A stretch of DNA of 64,000 bases from Flavobacterium sp. (GCF_029945805.1 NZ_JAQSDH010000038.1:62001-126000), one strand, 5' to 3'; shown: positions 51,261 to 61,694, counted from the first letter of the stretch. Program-made: numbers and translations. Notes: generated by a model from the letters alone, not told the origin.

Positions 51261-52619
51261 TTACGAAATAATTTTAAACAATTTATCGGACAAACGAATT
51301 CGGAAAGGCAAATTTATGGTGACTTTATCTCTGGGTTTAGCACGAGAATTTTCACTGCCGTTGACAAACATTTTTTCAATAACAATTTCTTGGTTTCCAG
51401 TGGTCGGCCCCGAAATTAGTATTTTGTCACCAATAGCTAAATCTTGATTTTCGATGCTAAAAAGTCCAATTTGTGCTTTTACATAATAATGTTCGGCTTT
51501 TCCAATCAAGACTTTTTTTACTTTTATTTTTTTACGAATATCTTTTGGTTTTTCGACTGTAGCCAATGATGTATCTGAAAGTACCCCCGAATGTTTGAAC
51601 AACAGTTTATCCGATTTTCCTTTTCTGAAAATCATATTTCCGTTTTTCACTCCGCGACGCAATGTTACTTGATCCACCAATGACATATGAATTATTTCCT
51701 GACATTCAGCAGAACAACAGTTTTCCATAGCGGCTTTGCATTCGTCACATTGAATGAATAATAAATGGCAGCCTTCATTTTCGCAATTGGTGTGATTGTC
51801 ACAGGGTTTACCACATTGATGGCATTGCGAAACGATATCGTCCGTAATTCGTTCGCCTAAACGATGATCAAAAACGAAATTTTTCCCAATGAATTTGCTT
51901 TCTATATTTTCTTCTTGAATTTGTTTGGCATAATTGATAATGCCGCCTTCCAACTGAAATACATTTTTAAAACCTTGATGTTTGAAATAGGCCGAAGCTT
52001 TTTCGCAACGAATTCCACCCGTGCAATACATCACTAAGTTTTTATCTTCTTTAAAGTCTTTTAATTGCTCGTTGATTATCGGCAAACTTTCTCTAAAAGT
52101 TTCTACATCAGGTGTTGCGGCGCCTTTAAAATGACCAATTTCACTTTCGTAATGATTTCTAAAATCGACTACAATCGTGTTTGGATCTTCTAAAATTTGG
52201 TTGAATTCTTTCGCTTTTAAATGAACGCCGATATTAGTAACATCAAAGGTTTCGTCGTTTAAACCATCGGCGACAATTTTGTCACGAACTTTTATAGTCA
52301 GTTTCAAAAATGAATGATCATCGTGTTCTACCGCAACATTCAAACGAATATTTTTCATGAAATCGTAGATTTCTAAAGTTTCACGAAAAGCTTCCATATT
52401 TTCGGCAGGAATACTTATTTGAGCGTTGATCCCTTCCTTTGCAACATACGTTCGGCCTAAGGCATCGAGTTTATTCCATTCGATAAATAAATCGTCGCGA
52501 AATTGTTTTGGATCTTTAATTTTGGCATACGCATAGAAAGACAACGTAAGGCGTTGCTTGCCCGCTTGGTCAATAAGCTCGGCTCTTTCTTCTGCGCTTA
52601 AGGTGTTATACAGTTGCAT
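51261..52619 (-). CDS. trhO: tRNA uridine(34) hydroxylase TrhO, with extra C-terminal domain
   Basis: TrhO makes 5-hydroxyuridine at tRNA position 34 using O2. The 452-residue protein has the N-terminal UPF0176 domain (about 1-100), a rhodanese domain with the active-site MYCTGGIRCEKASAYF (near 197-212), and a Cys-rich segment (CHQCGKPCDNHTNCENEGC, then CDECKAAMENCCSAEC, about 262-305) that may bind zinc. Many family members end near residue 350. Here about 90 more residues follow (about 360-452: IGDKILISGPTTGNQEIVIE, DKVTINLPFRIRLSDKLFKI), resembling the C-terminal domain of U32/TrhP proteins. That assignment is by pattern. Confidence 0.88.
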   Translation of the reverse strand: MQLYNTLSAEERAELIDQAGKQRLTLSFYAYAKIKDPKQFRDDLFIEWNKLDALGRTYVAKEGINAQISIPAENMEAFRETLEIYDFMKNIRLNVAVEHDDHSFLKLTIKVRDKIVADGLNDETFDVTNIGVHLKAKEFNQILEDPNTIVVDFRNHYESEIGHFKGAATPDVETFRESLPIINEQLKDFKEDKNLVMYCTGGIRCEKASAYFKHQGFKNVFQLEGGIINYAKQIQEENIESKFIGKNFVFDHRLGERITDDIVSQCHQCGKPCDNHTNCENEGCHLLFIQCDECKAAMENCCSAECQEIIHMSLVDQVTLRRGVKNGNMIFRKGKSDKLLFKHSGVLSDTSLATVEKPKDIRKKIKVKKVLIGKAEHYYVKAQIGLFSIENQDLAIGDKILISGPTTGNQEIVIEKMFVNGSENSRAKPRDKVTINLPFRIRLSDKLFKIIS

Positions 52620-52696
52620 GCTATAAACGTTTTAAGTGAGAAATAAATTTTGAACTCTAAATGGAAGAATTCGGGTGTAAAGATAATAAAATAAGT

Positions 52697-52761
52697 TAAA
52701 AGGGATTAGGCAAAAGGGATATGTAGACTACTTATCCCTTTTGACTCTTCTCTTATCCCTA
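52697..52761. repeat. Word-like repeat between trhO and the bacilliredoxin gene
   Basis: The word AAAAGGGAT occurs twice in tandem (52698-52722) and then inverted as ATCCCTTTT and TTATCCCTA (52731-52761). It can form a weak hairpin. Confidence 0.55.
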
Positions 52762-52774
52762 AAATTTATATCCA

Positions 52775-52812
52775 ATAAAAAAACCTTTCAGAACTAAATC
52801 CAAAAGGTTTCC
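52775..52812 (-). terminator. Terminator of the bacilliredoxin gene
   Basis: AAACCTTT (52781-52788) and AAAGGTTT (52803-52810) form an 8-bp stem, followed on the minus strand by a run of T residues. Confidence 0.7.
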
Positions 52813-52832
52813 TTAGAAAATCTTATTTCTGA

Positions 52833-53243
52833 TTAACAGAATTCTGCGTAAGCGTCTTTCAAGTTTTCGGCAATCATTTCAGCCGGACGACCTTCAATGT
52901 GGTGGCGTTCTAACATGTGAACCAATTCTCCATTTTTGAACAACGCCATACTTGGTGATGACGGAGGAAAAGGAAACATGTGTTGACGTACTGCATCAAC
53001 AGCATCTTTGTCAACACCAGCAAAAACGGTTACTAAATGATCCGGTTTTTTTGCTCCGTCTAAACTCATTTTTGCTCCTGGACGTGCGTTTCTTGCCGCA
53101 CAACCACAAACGGAATTTACAACCACAAGTGTTGTACCGTCTGCTTTTATAGCGCTTTCTACATCTTCTGCATTATATAAATCTTGAAAACCAGCTTCTG
53201 AAAGTTCAGCGCGCATTGGTAATACCATTTCTTCTGGATACAT
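52833..53243 (-). CDS. Bacilliredoxin BrxA/BrxB family protein
   Basis: Bacilliredoxins remove bacillithiol from protein cysteines. The 136-residue protein starts [19 protein letters not shown] and has the family CGC motif ([15 protein letters not shown]46 and C48) and [20 protein letters not shown] (about 75-94), all typical of the YphP/YqiW group. Presence in a Bacteroidota genome suggests that this organism makes bacillithiol, but no bsh genes are in the window. Confidence 0.93.
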   Translation of the reverse strand: MYPEEMVLPMRAELSEAGFQDLYNAEDVESAIKADGTTLVVVNSVCGCAARNARPGAKMSLDGAKKPDHLVTVFAGVDKDAVDAVRQHMFPFPPSSPSMALFKNGELVHMLERHHIEGRPAEMIAENLKDAYAEFC

Positions 53244-53560
53244 ATTTTTAAATTTACGAATTAGGATTTACGAATTAGGATTTAAAAATCCCACACAAAG
53301 GTAATGAGAATTTCAAGCTTTTATTTTAAAGAAATCATAAAGATTTACTATTCAGTGATAGAAAAAGGCAAAATTGATATGAACTTTATTTTATCTTTAA
53401 ACTATAATTAACTTAAAAAAAACATTGGGTAAAAACATTGTTAAAAGCTAACATTAACTTAAAGCAAAACGACAGTAAAGTTAAAAGAAGGTTGTTTTTT
53501 ATCTAACATGAATTTAGAAATAGTGTATCAATTTTGTGGGAACAAAAAAACAACACTATC
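53244..53560. other. AT-rich intergenic region upstream of the T9SS cargo gene
   Basis: This 317-nt spacer has no coding sequence I can support. It contains two exact tandem copies of ACGAATTAGGATTT (53256-53283), then an AT-rich stretch with recurring TTAACTTAAA (53408-53417 and 53454-53463) and AACATTG words. These may be regulatory sites for the following secreted protein. No clear TAnnTTTG box is seen near the ATG. Confidence 0.5.
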
Positions 53561-56500
53561 ATGTCTAAAAACTACTTTTCTAAAGGACTTTGCATCCTTT
53601 TATTTATTCTAACGGTGCCTTTTTCCTATGGACAAACAGTACTGCATTACTGGAACTTCAACAACAACACTTCTATAGCAACCATTACAACTCCTACAAC
53701 TTCTATTGTTTCTGGAGCATCAATTAATGCGTCCATAACAGGAATTAGCGTAATTGATTTTGCTGGAGGAACGGGTCAAAATTTCAGTGTACTAAATTTA
53801 AATGCTCAAAATAGTGATGTTTCAGGAACGCATTTGCGTTTTAATGATCCTATAGGAAGCGCTTTGATTTTTGCTTTGCCAACTTCAGGTTATGAAAACA
53901 TTATTGTAAAATTTGCCACAAGACGTTCAGGTTCAGGTGCTGGTTCGCAAACATGGTCGTATTCTACTGATGGGACAAATTATACTTTGTTTACAACAAT
54001 ACTTCCAAATAATGGCGACCCGGCTTTGGCAACTTTAGATTTTTCTGCTATCGCTACGCCGGATAATAATCCGAACTTTAAATTAAAAGTTGAATTTAGT
54101 GTTGGTTCTGGCGGAACAGCTGGCAACAATCGTTTTGACAATTACACCGTGCAAGGAAGTCCGGTTGGAGGAGCTGATACCACCGCGCCAATAGTTGCTT
54201 TTCTTCCTTTGAATGCTGCAGTAAATGTGGCTACAACTGTAACCCCAACACTATCCTTCAATGAAAACATCAGGTTAACTGACGATTCTGTAATTACGAA
54301 TTCCAATGTTGATGCATTGGTAGAATTAAGATTGAACAATGCCACCGGAACTTTAGTGCCATTCGACGCAACAATTTTAGGCAACACGATTACAATTGCG
54401 CCAACATTATCTTTAGCTACTAGTCAGGTTTATTATGCTGCCTTGTTGCCAAATACTATTGAAGACGAAAGTAACAACGCCATTATTACAACCCAATCAG
54501 CCTTGTTTACAACTGCAAATCCAAGTGTTGCTTTTGCATCAAATTTTGTGACCGTTAATGAATCTGCCGGAACAGTAAGTGTGATTATTAATTTGGGAAG
54601 TCCGGCCACTTCGTCCGTTGATTTGGTTGTAAAAACAGCGCCATTCAGTACAGCTGATTCAAACGATTTTACGTTGACAACTCAAACCTTAAATTTTACA
54701 GGGTCGAGTGCTTTAACACAAACGATAACAATTCCAATTATTGATGATGTTTTGGAAGAGCAACAGGCAGAATATTTTGTGCTGAGTTTGGAAAATTCGG
54801 TTGGAGTAACAATTACAGGAACCCCATCAGCAACTGTTTATATTATAGACAACGACAGATTGGCTCCAAGTCCGTCAAATCAAATCGAACTAAATTACAT
54901 TGGAAGTTTTGATCCATCAGGCAGCAATACAAGCACTTGCGAAATTGTAGTTCATGATCCAGCATCACAACGATTGTTCACAACAAGTGCTATCGCTGGA
55001 TTTTTAGATGTAATAAATTTTTCAGACCCAACGGCACCTGCAGTAATAAATTCTATCAACATGAATAGCTATGGCGGTGTAACTAGCGTTGCCGTAAAAA
55101 ACGGAATTGTAGCTGTGGCTTCGCCAAATGCTGATGAAACTTTGAATGGTTCGGTAGTGTTTTTTGATACCAACGGAACTTTCTTAAAACAAGTTACGGT
55201 TGGTGCCTTGCCAGATATGATAACCTTTTCACCAGATGGGAATAAAGTGATGACAGCAAATGAAGGTCAGCCGAATGCTGATTATTCTGTTGATCCAGAA
55301 GGTTCGGTGAGCGTCATTGATATTTCAGGCGGAATTCCAGCCTTGACACAAGCCAATGTAACCAATTTATTATTCACAGCTTACAATGCACAGGAAGCTA
55401 CATTAATTGGATCAGGTGTTCGAAAATTAAAAACGACTAGCACGATGTCGCAGGATTTTGAACCGGAATACATTACCATAAGTGCCGATTCTCAAAAAGC
55501 TTGGGTAACGTTACAGGAAAATAATGCGATTGCCGAAATCAATTTGGCGACAACTTCAATTGCCGATATTTGGGCATTAGGAACCAAAGACGTGAGCATC
55601 CCAGGAAACGGATTTGACATTTCAGATAACAATGGTCAAGTACTAATTGCCAATTGGCCAATTCAGGCATTTTATATTCCGGATGCAGTTGCCAATTATG
55701 TTGTTGGAGGAACAAATTTCTTAGTTACGGCTAATGAAGGGGACGAAAAAGAATATGGAAGTTTTACTGAAAGAACGACCGTTGGAGCTGCAGCTTATAC
55801 GCTTGATCCTGTCATTTTTCCAAATGCTTCTGTATTGAAACAAACTTATAATATGGGACGTTACAGAGTTACCAACCTTAATGGCAATACCGATGGAGAT
55901 GCTCAATTTGAAACCATCAATGCAGTGGGAACACGCTCATTCTCTATTTTTAACACAACTACTAAACAGTTGGTTTTTGATAGTGGTGATGATTTTGAAA
56001 TGTATACTGCAGCTAATTTTCCAACTATTTATAATGCAGACCATGAAGATAACGTAGCAAAAGGAAGAAGTCGCGCTAAAGGTCCAGAACCAGAAGGTGT
56101 AACTGTAGCGCATATTGGAACTGAAACTTTTGCTTTTATTTCTCTGGAAAGAGTTGGTGGCGTTATGGTTTACAATATTACAGACCCAAACAATGCCACT
56201 TTTGTAGATTATAAAAACAGTAGAAGTACGTCTGCTTATGCCGGAGATCATGGTCCGGAAGGAATAACTTATATAGCTCCGGAAAACAGCCCAACTGGAT
56301 TTCCTTATATTTTAGTTGCCAATGAAATAAGTGGGACCATTACGATTTTTGAAGTGGATACAAACAGTTTATCAACTCCGATTTTTGAAAATAACCCAAA
56401 AACATTTGTATTGTTTCCAAATCCAACGGCAGCAAATGGAATAGTGTATTTTAACCGAACTGCCGATGTTGAAGTGTATGACATTTCAGGAAAATTAGTG

Positions 56501-56605
56501 CTTTCTCAAAAAGAAGCACAAACTATCAATACAAAAGACTTGTCGACGGGAATTTACTTAGTAAAAACCAATGAAGGAATTACAAAGAAGTTAATTATTA
56601 AATAA
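53561..56605 (+). CDS. Choice-of-anchor I family secreted protein with T9SS sorting domain
   Basis: About 1014 residues from the ATG at 53561. A signal peptide (ending near FSYGQ) is followed by a lamin-tail/beta-sandwich-like region, an Ig-like segment (TAPIVAFLPLNAAVNVATTV, about 208-227), a Calx-beta-like segment (VTVNESAGTVSVIINLGSPA, about 330-350) and a large beta-propeller-like domain (about 445-930: ITFSPDGNKVMTANEGQPN, FEPEYITISADSQKAWVTLQ). The last part is typical of choice-of-anchor I proteins. It ends in a type A T9SS domain (FVLFPNPTAANGIVYF...KLIIK). It should be surface-attached or released; its ligand or substrate is unknown. Confidence 0.9.
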   Translation: MSKNYFSKGLCILLFILTVPFSYGQTVLHYWNFNNNTSIATITTPTTSIVSGASINASITGISVIDFAGGTGQNFSVLNLNAQNSDVSGTHLRFNDPIGSALIFALPTSGYENIIVKFATRRSGSGAGSQTWSYSTDGTNYTLFTTILPNNGDPALATLDFSAIATPDNNPNFKLKVEFSVGSGGTAGNNRFDNYTVQGSPVGGADTTAPIVAFLPLNAAVNVATTVTPTLSFNENIRLTDDSVITNSNVDALVELRLNNATGTLVPFDATILGNTITIAPTLSLATSQVYYAALLPNTIEDESNNAIITTQSALFTTANPSVAFASNFVTVNESAGTVSVIINLGSPATSSVDLVVKTAPFSTADSNDFTLTTQTLNFTGSSALTQTITIPIIDDVLEEQQAEYFVLSLENSVGVTITGTPSATVYIIDNDRLAPSPSNQIELNYIGSFDPSGSNTSTCEIVVHDPASQRLFTTSAIAGFLDVINFSDPTAPAVINSINMNSYGGVTSVAVKNGIVAVASPNADETLNGSVVFFDTNGTFLKQVTVGALPDMITFSPDGNKVMTANEGQPNADYSVDPEGSVSVIDISGGIPALTQANVTNLLFTAYNAQEATLIGSGVRKLKTTSTMSQDFEPEYITISADSQKAWVTLQENNAIAEINLATTSIADIWALGTKDVSIPGNGFDISDNNGQVLIANWPIQAFYIPDAVANYVVGGTNFLVTANEGDEKEYGSFTERTTVGAAAYTLDPVIFPNASVLKQTYNMGRYRVTNLNGNTDGDAQFETINAVGTRSFSIFNTTTKQLVFDSGDDFEMYTAANFPTIYNADHEDNVAKGRSRAKGPEPEGVTVAHIGTETFAFISLERVGGVMVYNITDPNNATFVDYKNSRSTSAYAGDHGPEGITYIAPENSPTGFPYILVANEISGTITIFEVDTNSLSTPIFENNPKTFVLFPNPTAANGIVYFNRTADVEVYDISGKLVLSQKEAQTINTKDLSTGIYLVKTNEGITKKLIIK

Positions 56606-56626
56606 TAAAAGTTAGTTCATCTTACA

Positions 56627-56663
56627 GAAAAACCTCCAATTTAAATTGGAGGTTTTCTTTTTT
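56627..56663. terminator. Terminator
   Basis: AAAACCTCCAATTT and AAATTGGAGGTTTT (56629-56656) form a perfect palindrome flanked by a T run, after the T9SS cargo gene. Confidence 0.85.
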
Positions 56664-56716
56664 AAAACCAGAACTATTCTGATGAGTAACACACAGAAAA
56701 GGGATTATAATAAAAA

Positions 56717-57310
56717 TTATTTAACCCTATTTCTTTCTTTCAATATTGCTTCTACATCATTTAAAGAAAACCCTTTTACTTGCAACAAAAGCAAATAATG
56801 GTACATCAAATCGGCAGCTTCATTCAGAAACAAATCGGGGTTATCGTCTTTGGCTTCAATTACTAATTCTACCGCTTCTTCCCCTACTTTTTGAGCGACT
56901 TTATTAATGCCTTTCTGCACTAAAGAAACCGTGTAGGAATTTGGATCATTGCTCTCAATTCGAGCTTTTAAAGTGTTTTCCAATTGATATAAAAAAGTAG
57001 TTTCATTCGTTGTTGCAAAACACGAATCAGTTCCATTATGACATGTTGGACCTTTTGGTTTTGCCATAATCAGAATAGTATCATCATCGCAATCTTTATA
57101 AATGGAAACGACTTCTAAAAAATTCCCTGAAGTTTCCCCTTTGGTCCACAGTCGGTTTTTACTTCTACTGAAAAAAGTTACGCGCTTTTCTGATTTTGTT
57201 TTTTCATACGCTTCGTCATTCATATACCCCAACATTAACACTTGCAAGGTTTGAAAATCCTGAATGATTACGGGAATTAAACCCTCTGATTTATTGAAAT
57301 TTATAGGCAT
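56717..57310 (-). CDS. hisIE: Phosphoribosyl-AMP cyclohydrolase / phosphoribosyl-ATP pyrophosphatase
   Basis: Bifunctional enzyme for steps 2 and 3 of histidine synthesis. The 197-residue protein has the HisI domain (about 1-110) with metal-binding CDDDTILIMAKPKGPTCHNG (about 74-93) and DSCF, then the HisE helical domain (about 115-197) with KVGEEAVELVIEAKDDN (about 141-157). It is the last gene of the operon and overlaps hisF by 10 nt. Confidence 0.96.
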   Translation of the reverse strand: MPINFNKSEGLIPVIIQDFQTLQVLMLGYMNDEAYEKTKSEKRVTFFSRSKNRLWTKGETSGNFLEVVSIYKDCDDDTILIMAKPKGPTCHNGTDSCFATTNETTFLYQLENTLKARIESNDPNSYTVSLVQKGINKVAQKVGEEAVELVIEAKDDNPDLFLNEAADLMYHYLLLLQVKGFSLNDVEAILKERNRVK

Positions 57311-58059
57311 CGAACTGGAATTTTTTGAGTTTGTAAATAGGTTTTAAGTTCCGATATGGAGACTTCATTATAATGAAAAATACTCGCTGCTAATCCGGCA
57401 CTGGCATCGGTTTTAGAAAATAATTTGGCAAAATCTTCGACACTTCCTGCGCCACCAGAAGCAATTACTGGAATGGAAACGGCTTTGCTAATTTGGTCGG
57501 TTATTGCTAATGAAAATCCTTTTTTCTCGCCATCGTTATTCATCGAAGTTAATAAGATTTCACCTGCGCCTAATTGAGTCACTTTTTTTGCCCAATCAAT
57601 CGCTTTCCAATCGGTTTTTTCTGTTCCACCTTTGACGAAAACAAACCAATCATTTTCTACATTTTTTACATCAATAGCAACGACTACAAATTGACTTCCG
57701 AATTCGTTTGCCAAGTCAGTAATTAGAGTTGGATTTTTTACGGCAGCCGAATTAATACTGACTTTATCAGCACCATTTTGAACCATAATTTTGGCATCGG
57801 CAACCGAATTTATTCCGCCGCCAACCGTAAACGGAATGCTGATTTTGTGTGCAATTTGATTAACCAAATCAGCCAATGTTTTTCGGTTTTCCAATGTCGC
57901 GCTGATGTCTAAAAAGACCAATTCGTCAGCCCCATTTTCAGAATAAAATTGTGCTAACTCGAGCGGATTTCCGGCATCTTTCAACCCTTCAAATTGAACG
58001 CCTTTCACCACGCGACCATTTTTAATATCCAAACACGGAATGATACGTTTCTTTAACAT
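57301..58059 (-). CDS. hisF: Imidazole glycerol phosphate synthase subunit HisF
   Basis: Cyclase subunit; with HisH it converts PRFAR and glutamine-derived ammonia to imidazole glycerol phosphate and AICAR. The 252-residue (beta-alpha)8 barrel has [16 protein letters not shown] (about 5-20) with the catalytic Asp11, [13 protein letters not shown] (near 77-89), and [16 protein letters not shown] (near 197-212). It overlaps hisA by 7 nt. Confidence 0.97.
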   Translation of the reverse strand: MLKKRIIPCLDIKNGRVVKGVQFEGLKDAGNPLELAQFYSENGADELVFLDISATLENRKTLADLVNQIAHKISIPFTVGGGINSVADAKIMVQNGADKVSINSAAVKNPTLITDLANEFGSQFVVVAIDVKNVENDWFVFVKGGTEKTDWKAIDWAKKVTQLGAGEILLTSMNNDGEKKGFSLAITDQISKAVSIPVIASGGAGSVEDFAKLFSKTDASAGLAASIFHYNEVSISELKTYLQTQKIPVRCL

Positions 58060-58766
58060 AATTTCATTAGTTCTTTTAAATCAATAGTGTTTTCATAAAT
58101 CGCTTTTCCAATGATAGCGCCTTCGCAACCCAGTTCTTTCAGTTTTAAAACATCCTCAATTGTAGTAATTCCGCCGCTGGCAATAAGTTTTACTTTAGAC
58201 TTTTTTAAAATTTCTTGGTACAATTCAAATGATGGTCCGTTTAGCATGCCATCTTTTTCAATATCAGTTGAGATTACATATTGAACGCCTTTTTTTTGGT
58301 ACTCCAAAATAAAAGCTACCACATCTGTTTCCGAAGTTTCTAACCAACCCTGAGTAGCAATTTTTCGATTTAGTGCATCTGCACCGAGAATGATTTTGTC
58401 TGCACCAAATTTTTCAATCCATTCTATAAATAAGGGTGGATTTTTATACGCGATACTTCCTCCTGTAATTTGATTGGCACCATTTTCAAAAGCAATTTCA
58501 AGGTCTTTATTTTGCTTAATTCCGCCACCAAAATCTATTGTCAAATTCGTTTTGGTTGCAATTTGATACAACACTTTATGATTAATAATCGTGCTAGATT
58601 TTGCACCGTCCAAATCGACTAAATGCAAATAGTGAACGCCATTATCTTCAAAAAATTTGGCGACTTCAAGCGGCTTTTCGTTGTATATTTTTTGGGTTGC
58701 ATAATCGCCTTTCGATAACCGAACACATTTTCCATCGATGATGTCTATTGCTGGAATGATTCTCAT
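58053..58766 (-). CDS. hisA: ProFAR isomerase HisA
   Basis: This (beta-alpha)8 barrel catalyses the Amadori isomerisation of ProFAR. The 237-residue protein starts [20 protein letters not shown] (catalytic Asp8) and has [13 protein letters not shown] (near 78-90), [12 protein letters not shown] (near 168-179, second catalytic Asp) and [13 protein letters not shown] 158-nt spacer with a palindromic repeat separates it from hisH, the largest gap inside this operon. Confidence 0.97.
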   Translation of the reverse strand: MRIIPAIDIIDGKCVRLSKGDYATQKIYNEKPLEVAKFFEDNGVHYLHLVDLDGAKSSTIINHKVLYQIATKTNLTIDFGGGIKQNKDLEIAFENGANQITGGSIAYKNPPLFIEWIEKFGADKIILGADALNRKIATQGWLETSETDVVAFILEYQKKGVQYVISTDIEKDGMLNGPSFELYQEILKKSKVKLIASGGITTIEDVLKLKELGCEGAIIGKAIYENTIDLKELMKLC

Positions 58767-58842
58767 AATTTTATCTTTTTATTACCTATAAAATTCATTG
58801 TCAAATTTGTAAAGGCTGCTTTATAGTTAATTATTTAAGGAT

Positions 58843-58900
58843 TGTCACGCTGAGTTTGTCGAAGTGCTTCAAAACTGTCTTCGACAAGCTCAGACTGACA
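58843..58900. repeat. REP-like palindrome inside the his operon
   Basis: TGTCACGCTGAGTTTGTCGA and AG (58843-58864) is the near-perfect inverse of CTTCGACAAGCTCAGACTGA and CA (58879-58900), with a 14-nt loop. It lies between hisH and hisA and would form a stable hairpin in the operon mRNA. One arm resembles the fragment at 35098-35116. Confidence 0.75.
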
Positions 58901-58924
58901 TTTGAATTCTAATTGAAAGTTGTT

Positions 58925-59503
58925 TTATAAATTCAGAAAATTTAATAAAAGTTGCTCACCAATTTTTGATGATTTCTCTGGATGAAATTGCGTCGCATAA
59001 AAATTATCTTTTTGCATCGACGCGCTAAACGGCTGGATATAATCACAAATGGACGTTGTCGATGCTCCGAGTTCCGCATAAAAACTGTGCACAAAATAAA
59101 AATCAACATCGTTTGCAATTCCGTTAAATAATTCCGAATTCCGATTGCTCAAATTATTCCAACCCATGTGTGGCACTTTTTCTTTGGCTTCAAATTTTTT
59201 CACATTCACATCAAAAATTCCTAAGCATTCGGTATCGTTTTCTTCTGAGAAATTACACATCAATTGTTGCCCTAAACAAATTCCAAGAACTGGTTGTTTT
59301 AGATTTTTAATCACTTCATCTAATTTTCGTTCTTTTAAATACTTCATCGCCGAACTTGCTTCACCAACACCAGGAAAGATTACTTTTTCTGCTGATTTTA
59401 ATTCGTTTTCATCATCGGTAACTATGCAAGAAAAACCCAATCTTTCGACTGCATTTTTCACCGATTGAATGTTGCCAGCGTTATATTTTACTATTGTTAT
59501 CAT
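58925..59503 (-). CDS. hisH: Imidazole glycerol phosphate synthase subunit HisH
   Basis: Glutaminase partner of HisF. The 192-residue class I amidotransferase has the nucleophile cysteine in [11 protein letters not shown] (near 73-83) and the His/Glu pair in [15 protein letters not shown] (near 168-182). It overlaps hisB by 4 nt (ATGA type). Confidence 0.97.
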   Translation of the reverse strand: MITIVKYNAGNIQSVKNAVERLGFSCIVTDDENELKSAEKVIFPGVGEASSAMKYLKERKLDEVIKNLKQPVLGICLGQQLMCNFSEENDTECLGIFDVNVKKFEAKEKVPHMGWNNLSNRNSELFNGIANDVDFYFVHSFYAELGASTTSICDYIQPFSASMQKDNFYATQFHPEKSSKIGEQLLLNFLNL

Positions 59504-60591
59504 AACATTCCTTTGGTGCTTGGAATGGTATTGGAACCATCTTTTTTAACGGCTATTTTTAATGTTCGGGCAAAAGCTTTGAAGATTGATTCTATTTTGT
59601 GGTGTTCGTTTTCGCCTTCACATTTAATGTTTAAATTGCATTTGGCGCCATCGGTAAACGATTTAAAAAAGTGGGAGAACATTTCAGTTGGCATTTCGCC
59701 AATTTTTTCTCTTTTAAATTCTGCCTCCCAAACCAACCAAGATCTTCCGCCAAAATCGAGTGCTACTTGCGCCAAACAATCGTCCATTGGAAGCAAAAAT
59801 CCGTAACGTTCAATGCCTTTTTTGGAACCCAACGCCTTGGCAAAAACTTCACCCAAAGCAATACCAACATCTTCAATCGTGTGGTGTTCGTCAACATATA
59901 AATCGCCTTTTACTTCAATATTTAAATCCATAGCTCCGTGTTTGGCAATTTGCTCTAACATGTGATCAAAAAAACCTAAACCCGTTTGAATGGTACTTTT
60001 TCCGCTTCCATCTAAATTCAATTCAATTTCAATTTTGGTTTCGTTGGTGTTTCTAATGACAGTTGCAGTTCTCGGTTGCAGACTAAGAAATTTATAAATT
60101 TCTTGCCATGAAGTTGTCGTTAAACTAGCTTTTTCTTCAACGTCAGATGAAATATAAATAGACTGACAACCTAAATTTTCCGCCAATTGCACATCAGTCA
60201 TTCTATCACCGATGACGAACGAATTTTTCAAGTCATAATTTCCTTTGATGTAGTGTTGCAATAATCCAATTCCGGGTTTTCGGGTTGGCAAATTTTGTTC
60301 GGCAAATGAATTGTCAATTAGTATTTCACTAAAAATAATTCCTTCGTTTTCAAATGCTTGAATTATCTTGTTTTGTGTTGGCCAAAAGGTGTTTTCCGGA
60401 AAAGAATTTGTTCCCAATCCGTCTTGATTAGTGACCATCACCAATTCATAATCCAATTCAGTAACAATCCGCGACAGATATTGAAAAACTTTTGGGTAAA
60501 ACTCCAATTTTTCTAAGGAATCCAATTGAAAATCGATTGGTGGTTCGATGACCAAAGTGCCGTCTCTATCTATAAATAATACTTTTTTCAT
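59500..60591 (-). CDS. hisB: Histidinol-phosphatase / imidazoleglycerol-phosphate dehydratase
   Basis: Bifunctional HisB. The N-terminal HAD phosphatase (about 1-165) has FIDRDGTLV (6-14) and [16 protein letters not shown]. The C-terminal dehydratase (about 175-363) has the Mn-binding [24 protein letters not shown] and [18 protein letters not shown] motifs. The 363-residue fusion is the normal enterobacterial-type form, also usual in Bacteroidota. Confidence 0.97.
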   Translation of the reverse strand: MKKVLFIDRDGTLVIEPPIDFQLDSLEKLEFYPKVFQYLSRIVTELDYELVMVTNQDGLGTNSFPENTFWPTQNKIIQAFENEGIIFSEILIDNSFAEQNLPTRKPGIGLLQHYIKGNYDLKNSFVIGDRMTDVQLAENLGCQSIYISSDVEEKASLTTTSWQEIYKFLSLQPRTATVIRNTNETKIEIELNLDGSGKSTIQTGLGFFDHMLEQIAKHGAMDLNIEVKGDLYVDEHHTIEDVGIALGEVFAKALGSKKGIERYGFLLPMDDCLAQVALDFGGRSWLVWEAEFKREKIGEMPTEMFSHFFKSFTDGAKCNLNIKCEGENEHHKIESIFKAFARTLKIAVKKDGSNTIPSTKGML

Positions 60592-60635
60592 AAATGTTAA
60601 ATTTTATTTGTTAGCGGTCATTTATGGTATCGTCT

Positions 60636-61694
60636 TTAATTATGGGTGTTTGTTTGCAACAAACCTTTTTTAGTGGCGAGTTCATCTGCTATAAGTTGTA
60701 AAGTGTATAGTAATAATTCATTTTCTTTTGGTGTTCCAACCGTAATTCGGATGGTATTTTTAACTACTGAATTTCTATTTCGAGTAATGATTTGTTTTTC
60801 AATTAATGCTTCAAAAATTTCTGTAGCATGCTCCATTTCCACCAAGAGGAAATTGGCATCAGACGGGTATATTTTGGTTACAAATTCTAATTTTAGAAGT
60901 TCTATTTTCAGCTTTTCTCGTTCTGCAATAATTAAATTGATGTTAGTTTTAAAGATAGTTTCATCTGCCAAAGCATTTATGCCAGCTTTTTGATTCAATT
61001 CACTAATATTGTAAGGCGGTTTAACTTTTGACAAAAATTGAATAATCTCACTATTTGCATAAGCAACACCAATTCGTGCTGCGGCCAAACCACGTGCTTT
61101 ACTGAACGTTTGTGATACAATTAAATTTGGATAGTGTTTGATTTTTTCTACCAACGAAGGCGCTTCACTGAAATCAATATACGCTTCATCTAAAAATACA
61201 ATTCCGTTAAAATTTTGAATAATAAATTCCAGATTTTCTAATGAATTTCCAGTCGGATTGTTAGGCGAACACAAATATAATATTTTAGCTTTCTGCGTTA
61301 AGATTGCTTCCGTATTTAATTGAAAATCTTCTGTTAACGGAATAGATATTAGTTTAAGATTGTTTATGTTGGCATACACTTTATACATTCCATAAGTTGG
61401 CGGACAAATAATGACTGCATCTTCTTTAGGTTCACCAAAAACACGTTGCATTAAATCGATAATTTCATCACTTCCATTTCCAATTAAAATGTTGTCGATT
61501 GCTACTTTTTTCTGACTGCTCAAAATTTGCTTCAAACGCCATTGATACGGATCAGGATAACGGTTTAAATTACCAAACGGATTTTCATTAGCGTCTAAAA
61601 ATACGCCTTCGGTTCCAGTATATTCATCTCTTGCGCTTGAATAGGGCAAAAGATTCTTGATATTTTCTCGTATTAAATATTGAATATTATCCAT
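60636..61694 (-). CDS. hisC: Histidinol-phosphate aminotransferase
   Basis: PLP-dependent enzyme converting imidazole acetol phosphate to histidinol phosphate. The 352-residue fold-type I aminotransferase has the PNNPTG motif (near 164-169), the DEAYIDF segment (near 193) and the PLP lysine in VSQTFSKARGLAAAR (near 213-227). It overlaps hisD by 8 nt. Confidence 0.96.
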   Translation of the reverse strand: MDNIQYLIRENIKNLLPYSSARDEYTGTEGVFLDANENPFGNLNRYPDPYQWRLKQILSSQKKVAIDNILIGNGSDEIIDLMQRVFGEPKEDAVIICPPTYGMYKVYANINNLKLISIPLTEDFQLNTEAILTQKAKILYLCSPNNPTGNSLENLEFIIQNFNGIVFLDEAYIDFSEAPSLVEKIKHYPNLIVSQTFSKARGLAAARIGVAYANSEIIQFLSKVKPPYNISELNQKAGINALADETIFKTNINLIIAEREKLKIELLKLEFVTKIYPSDANFLLVEMEHATEIFEALIEKQIITRNRNSVVKNTIRITVGTPKENELLLYTLQLIADELATKKGLLQTNTHN

